10,493 bases of DNA, taken from assembly GCA_964384625.1 (NCBI GenBank), contig CAYLNH010000259.1:1-10493 (forward strand), given 5' to 3'. Source of the stretch: CAYLNH01 sp964384625. GTDB taxonomy: Bacteria; Verrucomicrobiota; Lentisphaeria; JABSQK01. The notes below the pieces were generated by a model, which made no database searches, was not told the DNA's origin, and saw only the letters and a list, made by a program, of their open reading frames with translations. A program made the position numbers and the translations under genes. The stretch's first letter is position 1, and the number at the start of each line of letters is the position of its first letter. Below, piece by piece: positions 6,884-10,493 of the stretch.

Positions 6884-6897
6884 CCTTACCGGTAAGG
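6884..6897. promoter_or_regulatory. Perfect 14-bp palindrome, candidate operator
   Basis: CCTTACCGGTAAGG is its own reverse complement over 14 bases and sits 50 bases before the first gene of the rightward operon. A palindrome of this length with no loop suits a dimeric repressor or activator. It lies about 15-20 bases after TTGAAA (6864-6869), so a bound protein would cover the -10 area of any promoter that uses that hexamer. Confidence 0.4.
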
Positions 6898-6946
6898 TAT
6901 CGCGCTTGCGTGCCGATCTGACTGAGACACAGAGGAGTTCAGCCCC

Positions 6947-7531
6947 ATGATCCGAATAGAAATGCCGTTTGCCGCACTACTTGCCGTCCTGGCGCTGACG
7001 AGTCTCCCGGTGTATGCCCAGAAGTACGGCGACACCGTCTACAACCGTTTCAACATCCACTACTACATCGGCGTCACCCGCGGCAACCGCACCGAATACA
7101 AAGCCAGCTATGCCAATTGGGTCAAGCCCGGCAAACCCGAAGAACACGGGATCCTCCCGCCCAATACGGAGCTGCGGATCAGCCGCTGGCGCGGCGGCTT
7201 TCTGCTTACCGTAACCGAGGACCGCAAACAGATTTTCTTCCAGTACAACGCCCGGAACATGAACGGCCTGGGACTGGCCGACTACTTCAAACTGATCCTC
7301 TCCAAGGAGAAGGTAACGTATGAAGACCTCAGCGCGAAGGACAAGGAAGGCATCAAGGCCGGCAAAGCCCTCCCCGGCATGACCAAGCAGGGCGTCAAAA
7401 TCGCCCTCGGCTATCCGGCCCTGCACAAGACCCCCTCCCTCGACCTGAACCGCTGGGTCTACTGGCAAAACATGTTCCGTTCCATGGCCGTCAACTTCAA
7501 AGACGGCAAAGTGGCCAGCGTCAAACAGTAA
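6947..7531 (+). CDS. Secreted protein with SmpA/BamE-like C-terminal motif
   Basis: This 194-residue protein begins with a Sec signal peptide: hydrophobic residues 7-20, then a probable cut after VYA at residue 24. There is no lipobox. The mature part has no family I recognise up to about residue 135. The C-terminus does resemble the SmpA/OmlA (BamE-like) fold: PGMTKQGVKIALGYP (143-157), then RWVYWQN (169-175) and VNFKDGKVASV (182-192). That is the pattern of a helix start 'GMTkeeV...lGxP' followed by a tryptophan-tyrosine strand and a 'F.dGkV' strand. AGGAG lies 10 bases before the ATG at 6947. The gene is followed after 41 bases by amrS and is probably first in that operon, suggesting an envelope role linked to the AmmeMemoRadiSam proteins. 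Function is unknown. Confidence 0.85.
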   Translation: MIRIEMPFAALLAVLALTSLPVYAQKYGDTVYNRFNIHYYIGVTRGNRTEYKASYANWVKPGKPEEHGILPPNTELRISRWRGGFLLTVTEDRKQIFFQYNARNMNGLGLADYFKLILSKEKVTYEDLSAKDKEGIKAGKALPGMTKQGVKIALGYPALHKTPSLDLNRWVYWQNMFRSMAVNFKDGKVASVKQ

Positions 7532-7572
7532 GCCCCGAAGCCATATCCATCGACCGAGGGGGAGGAGCAAGC

Positions 7573-8547
7573 ATGAAACTGCGTTGTCAGCTCTGCCCGA
7601 AGGGATGCGTCATCGGCCCCGGCGAAAGCGGCGACTGCCGGGTGCGCGTCAACCTCGACGGCAAACTGCGCTCGGTCACCTACGGCTTCCCCACGGCAGT
7701 ACATGTCGACCCGATCGAGAAGAAACCGCTGTTCCACTTCCACCCCGGTACCGGCATCTTCTCCATCGCCACCGTCGGCTGCAACCTCCATTGCCGCAAC
7801 TGCCAGAACTGGGAAATATCACAGCAGGACCCGGCCGCTTCCAAAGCCCGGAAGCTCCTGCCCAAGGACCTCCCAACCGTCGCGCAGCGCTACGACTGCA
7901 CGGCCGTAGCCTACACCTACACCGAACCGCTGGTTTACTACGAATATACCCTGGACTGCTGTCAAGCCGCCAAGGCCGCCGGACTCGACAATGTCCTCGT
8001 CACCGCCGGCTATATCAACCGCAAACCGCTGCAGCAGCTCTGCCGCGTTGTCGACGCTGCCAACATCGATCTGAAGGCGTATTCGGACAAATTCTACCGT
8101 GACATTTGCGACGCCACCCTGAAGCCCGTGCTGAATACGCTGGTGACAACCAAAGCCGCCGGCGTCCTGGTGGAGGTCACCCATCTCATCATCCCGACAC
8201 TCAACGATCGCGACGACGAACTTCGCGCGCTCTGCAGATGGATCAAGGAGAACCTTGGCGCGGACACGCCGCTGCACTTCTCCCGCTTCTACCCGCAGTA
8301 TCAGCTGCGCAACCTGCCGCCGACGCCGAAAAAAACACTGGTGCGGGCTCGGGAAATCGCGCGTGCCGAAGGCCTGAAGTTCGTGTATATTGGCAACATC
8401 CTGGTCGAGAATGCCGGCAGCACATTCTGCCCGAAATGCGGCAAGCTGCTGGTCGACCGCCAGGGCTACAGAATCCGTCGAAATCTGCTGCAAGAGACAT
8501 CACAATGCCCGGACTGCAAGACCGAAATCTACGGCCGCTGGCAGTGA
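7573..8547 (+). CDS. amrS: AmmeMemoRadiSam system radical SAM enzyme AmrS
   Basis: This 324-residue radical SAM protein is full length for the family. C70-x3-C74-x2-C77 (CNLHCRNC) should bind the 4Fe-4S cluster that cleaves S-adenosylmethionine to the 5'-deoxyadenosyl radical. A cysteine set at the N-terminus (C5, C8, C12 in CQLCPKGC, and C22) resembles that of pyruvate-formate-lyase activating relatives. The C-terminus adds a zinc-ribbon-like set, C286-x2-C289 and C312-x2-C315. The GG(E)-like strand and AANIDLKAYSDKFY (about 155-170) match the family. No signal peptide, so it is cytoplasmic. GGAGGAG lies 5 bases before the ATG, the strongest ribosome site in the window. Its gene neighbours here encode the small Tat-like protein and the Memo-AMMECR1 fusion, the defining partners of the system. 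Substrate is not known to me. Confidence 0.95.
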   Translation: MKLRCQLCPKGCVIGPGESGDCRVRVNLDGKLRSVTYGFPTAVHVDPIEKKPLFHFHPGTGIFSIATVGCNLHCRNCQNWEISQQDPAASKARKLLPKDLPTVAQRYDCTAVAYTYTEPLVYYEYTLDCCQAAKAAGLDNVLVTAGYINRKPLQQLCRVVDAANIDLKAYSDKFYRDICDATLKPVLNTLVTTKAAGVLVEVTHLIIPTLNDRDDELRALCRWIKENLGADTPLHFSRFYPQYQLRNLPPTPKKTLVRAREIARAEGLKFVYIGNILVENAGSTFCPKCGKLLVDRQGYRIRRNLLQETSQCPDCKTEIYGRWQ

Positions 8548-8690
8548 GCCGGCGACGCTTCGTCGTGATGACGGCCGCGTTGACCGCGCCGCTGCTGCTG
8601 CGTGCCGATCGCCGACCACAGCGTTATCCGGGGCGACTGGCAGCGATGGCACCCGAGGAAGTCCGGCGGCCGGCCAAGTGGGCCGGCTGA
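8544..8690 (+). CDS. 48-residue Tat-signal-like small protein overlapping amrS
   Basis: A GTG at 8544 shares bases with the TGA stop of amrS (GTGA) and opens a frame of 48 codons ending at 8690. The product starts MSRRRFVVMTAALTAPLLL, which fits a twin-arginine signal (S-R-R-x-F followed by a hydrophobic stretch). A short hydrophilic tail contains RYPG at about residues 27-30 and ends in KWAG. No Shine-Dalgarno sequence is visible, so it would be translated by coupling to amrS. Nearly the whole product is signal plus a tail of about 28 residues, so it may be a peptide substrate, an anchor or a small cofactor-binding partner. The frame also stays open upstream inside amrS, but only this part reads like protein. 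I infer that it is a real gene from the Tat motif and the exact overlap. Confidence 0.62.
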   Translation: MSRRRFVVMTAALTAPLLLRADRRPQRYPGRLAAMAPEEVRRPAKWAG

Positions 8691-8697
8691 GCCACAT

Positions 8698-8773
8698 GCA
8701 GCGCGGGCCTCCGTCCCGCGTTGTCCGGTCCGCCGCGAATGAGGAATGAGGAACGCGGGACACCCGCGCTACT
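8698..8773. repeat. Two inverted copies of a short GC-rich hairpin element
   Basis: The first copy (8698-8724) has CGCGGG (8702-8707) and CCCGCG (8715-8720) around a 7-base loop. The second (8751-8773) has CGCGGG (8754-8759) and CCCGCG (8763-8768) around ACA. The reverse complement of the second copy (agcgcgggtgtcccgcgtt) aligns with the first (agcgcgggcctccgtcccgcgtt), apart from loop length and sequence, so the two are inverted copies of one element. A doubled 7-mer, gaatgag (8737-8750), lies between them. The pair fills most of the 96-base gap before the Memo-AMMECR1 gene. It looks like a REP-type element. Confidence 0.75.
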
Positions 8774-8786
8774 ATCGGAAGGCATC

Positions 8787-10310
8787 ATGCGCCTGCAGCG
8801 AAAATTGGCTATGACACTTCTATTGGCCGCTTTCCTCGCCGGTTGTTCCCGCGACGACGCGCAAGCGCAGCCGCCGCCCTCCCCTGCCCCGACCAAGACA
8901 GTGCTTCACTCCCGGCTGGCCGGCAGTTGGTACCCCGCCAACGCCGACGCCCTGAAGAAACAACTCAAGGCGTACGCCGACAACGCCGAAGCCCCGCGAC
9001 ACAAACATGTGCGTGCCCTGCTGCTGCCGCACGCCGGCTACCGCTTCTCCGGGCAGACCGCAGCCCACGCCGTCAAACAGATCGCCGGCCGCAAATACAG
9101 CCGCGTCATTGTCGCCGGCCCGACGCATCGTGTCGCCATGAGAAATCGTATCAGTGTGCCGGCGGTGACGCATTACAGCACCCCCTTGGGCGGGGTCGAG
9201 CTGGATCGGCAGGTCCTCCTGAAGCTGTTGGCCGAGGACTTCTGCCGTAGCATCCCCCAGGCGCACGCTACCGAACACAGTGTCCAGATCCAACTGCCGC
9301 TGCTCCAGCATGCCCTCGACGGCTTCAAGCTGGTGCCGATCGTCGTCGGCCAGCTCGATGCCGCAACTGCCGGCAAGGTCGCTGCCGCAATCCGGCCGTT
9401 CGCCGACGACGACACGCTGCTGGTGTTCAGCTCGGACTTCACCCACTACGGTCCGAACTTCAACTACACCCCGTTCCGGGACAACATCCCGGAGAACCTC
9501 AAAAAACTGGATCTCGGCGCCTTTTCCGAAATTGAGAAGAAAGACCTTAACGGCTTCTATGGCTACATCGCCAAACACAAGGCCACCATTTGCGGTCGCC
9601 ACGCCATCGGCGTGCTGCTCGCACTGATGCCGGAAGACGCCAAGGTACACAGACTGCACTACGACACGTCCGGCCGCATCCTGGACGACTTCAAAAACTC
9701 CGTCAGCTACATCAGCGCGGCGGTCACATGGACATCAAGACTACAGGAGGATCCGTTGACAGCGGAAGAAAAGCAGGTGCTGCTGAAACTCGCCCGGCAA
9801 ACGCTGGAATACCGGTTTCGCGAAGGCAAATCGCCCGACCTGGACGACCTGAACGTTAAATTGACGCCGACCCTGAAACAGAAGACCGGCGTCTTTGTCA
9901 CGCTGCACAAGAACAAGAAACTTCGCGGCTGCATCGGCTTCATCTCACCGGACCATCCGACGGCGGAAGGCGTTGTCGCCAACGCCCTGAATGCCGCCTT
10001 CCGCGATCCCCGTTTCCCGGCCGTCAAGGCGGCGGAACTGCCGCAGCTTCACATCGAGGTATCCGTCTTGACGCCGCCGCGACCGGTGAACTCCCACGAG
10101 GACATCGTCATCGGCCGTCACGGCATCATCCTGAAGCAAGGCTTCCGCCGCGCGGTCTTCCTGCCGCAGGTCGCTCCCGAGCAGGGCTGGGACCTGGAGA
10201 CGACGCTCGCCCATCTCGCCCGTAAAGCCGGCCTCCCAAAAGACGGCTGGAGAAAGGGCGCCAAGTTCGAGGTCTTCGAAGCGATCGTCTTCGCCGAGGC
10301 AGAGGAATAG
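8787..10310 (+). CDS. Lipoprotein fusion of Memo (AmmeMemoRadiSam B) and AMMECR1 (AmmeMemoRadiSam A)
   Basis: This 507-residue protein joins two partners of the AmrS system. Residues 1-20 form a lipoprotein signal: MRLQRK, a hydrophobic run, then lipobox LAGC with C20, followed by S21, which favours the outer membrane. A short proline-rich linker follows. The Memo domain spans about 40-320 and keeps the family's putative metal and active-site residues: H82 (LLPHAGY), H114 (GPTHRV), H164 (TEHSVQIQLP), H220 (SSDFTHYG) and C269 (TICGRHAIGVLL). The AMMECR1 domain spans about 324-505, with the signature LRGCIG at 379-384 and later AFRDPRFPAV. The ATG at 8787 is chosen because GGAAGG lies 4 bases before it and it opens the signal peptide; a longer frame begins at 8721. 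Both families are usually cytoplasmic, so export is unusual. Their biochemical role is unsettled. Confidence 0.92.
   Translation: MRLQRKLAMTLLLAAFLAGCSRDDAQAQPPPSPAPTKTVLHSRLAGSWYPANADALKKQLKAYADNAEAPRHKHVRALLLPHAGYRFSGQTAAHAVKQIAGRKYSRVIVAGPTHRVAMRNRISVPAVTHYSTPLGGVELDRQVLLKLLAEDFCRSIPQAHATEHSVQIQLPLLQHALDGFKLVPIVVGQLDAATAGKVAAAIRPFADDDTLLVFSSDFTHYGPNFNYTPFRDNIPENLKKLDLGAFSEIEKKDLNGFYGYIAKHKATICGRHAIGVLLALMPEDAKVHRLHYDTSGRILDDFKNSVSYISAAVTWTSRLQEDPLTAEEKQVLLKLARQTLEYRFREGKSPDLDDLNVKLTPTLKQKTGVFVTLHKNKKLRGCIGFISPDHPTAEGVVANALNAAFRDPRFPAVKAAELPQLHIEVSVLTPPRPVNSHEDIVIGRHGIILKQGFRRAVFLPQVAPEQGWDLETTLAHLARKAGLPKDGWRKGAKFEVFEAIVFAEAEE
9745..9758 (+). promoter_or_regulatory. Internal Shine-Dalgarno and in-frame TTG at the Memo/AMMECR1 junction
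   Basis: A full AGGAGG (9745-9750) stands 5 bases before TTG (9756-9758), which is codon 324 of the fusion and in frame. Translation from it would give LTAEEKQVLLKLARQTLEYR..., just where free-standing AMMECR1 proteins begin, with no signal peptide. It may be a relic of two separate genes that fused, or a live start making a cytoplasmic AMMECR1 of 184 residues. The same bases encode RLQEDP in the fusion, so chance is possible. Confidence 0.4.
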
Positions 10311-10326
10311 TCCCGACGCAATCGAA

Positions 10327-10426
10327 CGAATCGACAGATTCGCTGGAATCCGCCAATCCCGCCTCTCTCCGCCCCTCCGCTGTACCATGAGCATCCCTGC
10401 TCATGCCTGTTTCGGCGCCAGCCGAA
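10327..10426. terminator. Three small stem-loops after the AmmeMemoRadiSam operon
   Basis: After the stop at 10310 come CGAATC-GACA-GATTCG (10327-10342), CATGAGC-ATCCCT-GCTCATG (10386-10405) and TTCGGC-GCCA-GCCGAA (10411-10426), all perfectly paired. None is followed by a good T run; the second is followed only by cctgttt. They may help end or protect the transcript, but a classical intrinsic terminator is not shown. From here to the end of the window I see no gene. Confidence 0.35.
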
Positions 10427-10493
10427 GCCCCCCTAAGCCGGAATGGCGCTGAATTAAGACGTGTTTGGGACATTTGGTCGCCGCTCCTGAGTT

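Larger units (their letters stand above)
6633..6946. other. Divergent intergenic region (314 bases)
   Basis: The kinase/PIG-L pair reads left from here and the AmmeMemoRadiSam operon reads right. The region contains the candidate minus-strand promoter (6684-6711), a long imperfect stem-loop (6787-6830), a perfect 14-bp palindrome (6884-6897) and the AGGAG ribosome site (6932-6936) of the rightward gene. Toward the right, TTGAAA (6864-6869) could be a -35 box, but no -10 box stands at the right distance. I see no small gene here. Confidence 0.6.

Noticed and set aside
8106..8543. Upstream continuation of the small Tat-like frame inside amrS
   Set aside because: The residues before the GTG at 8544 are an off-frame reading of amrS. 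Only the part after the amrS stop reads like a protein.
8721..8786. Longer start for the Memo-AMMECR1 gene
   Set aside because: The added residues run through the inverted hairpin elements and would bury the lipoprotein signal. The ATG at 8787 has its own ribosome site.

Overview
The window is GC-rich, densely coded bacterial DNA. It suggests a member of the Planctomycetota/Verrucomicrobiota/Lentisphaerota (PVC) group, probably from the Lentisphaerota-Kiritimatiellota side. The clues are an ECF sigma factor paired with a zinc-finger/FecR protein that carries C-terminal lectin-like domains, a PIG-L deacetylase next to a divergent ROK-type kinase, and an AmmeMemoRadiSam cluster with fused B and A proteins. 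This placement is inference from gene content only. No rRNA, tRNA, CRISPR array, transposase or phage gene was seen.

Left part, minus strand (about 80-4043). Four genes read leftward: trmL (tRNA wobble 2'-O-methyltransferase), a stand-alone cyclic-nucleotide-binding protein whose start overlaps the trmL end, an ECF sigma factor, and a 759-residue membrane protein. That protein has an N-terminal anti-sigma zinc finger, seven basic 9-residue repeats, one membrane segment, a FecR domain and two lectin-like domains. The sigma factor and membrane protein look like a transmembrane signalling pair. The cyclic-nucleotide-binding protein may add a second input.

Centre (4044-6946). A 326-base non-coding stretch contains three tandem copies of a 54-55 bp hairpin-bearing repeat. 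Then come two tightly coupled minus-strand genes, a ROK-like sugar kinase and a PIG-L family deacetylase, which suggest amino-sugar or glycoside handling. Their upstream region (6633-6946) is a divergent promoter region with a long stem-loop and a perfect 14-bp palindrome.

Right part, plus strand (6947-10310). An apparent operon encodes a secreted protein with a SmpA/BamE-like C-terminus, the radical SAM enzyme AmrS, a 48-residue Tat-signal-like protein that starts inside the amrS stop codon (GTGA overlap), and a lipoprotein fusing Memo (AmmeMemoRadiSam B) to AMMECR1 (AmmeMemoRadiSam A). Memo and AMMECR1 are usually cytoplasmic, so a lipoprotein signal on the fusion and two further exported-looking partners make this the most interesting part of the window. 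An internal AGGAGG-TTG site at the Memo/AMMECR1 junction could also yield a separate cytoplasmic AMMECR1. The last 183 bases hold three small stem-loops and no gene that I can support.
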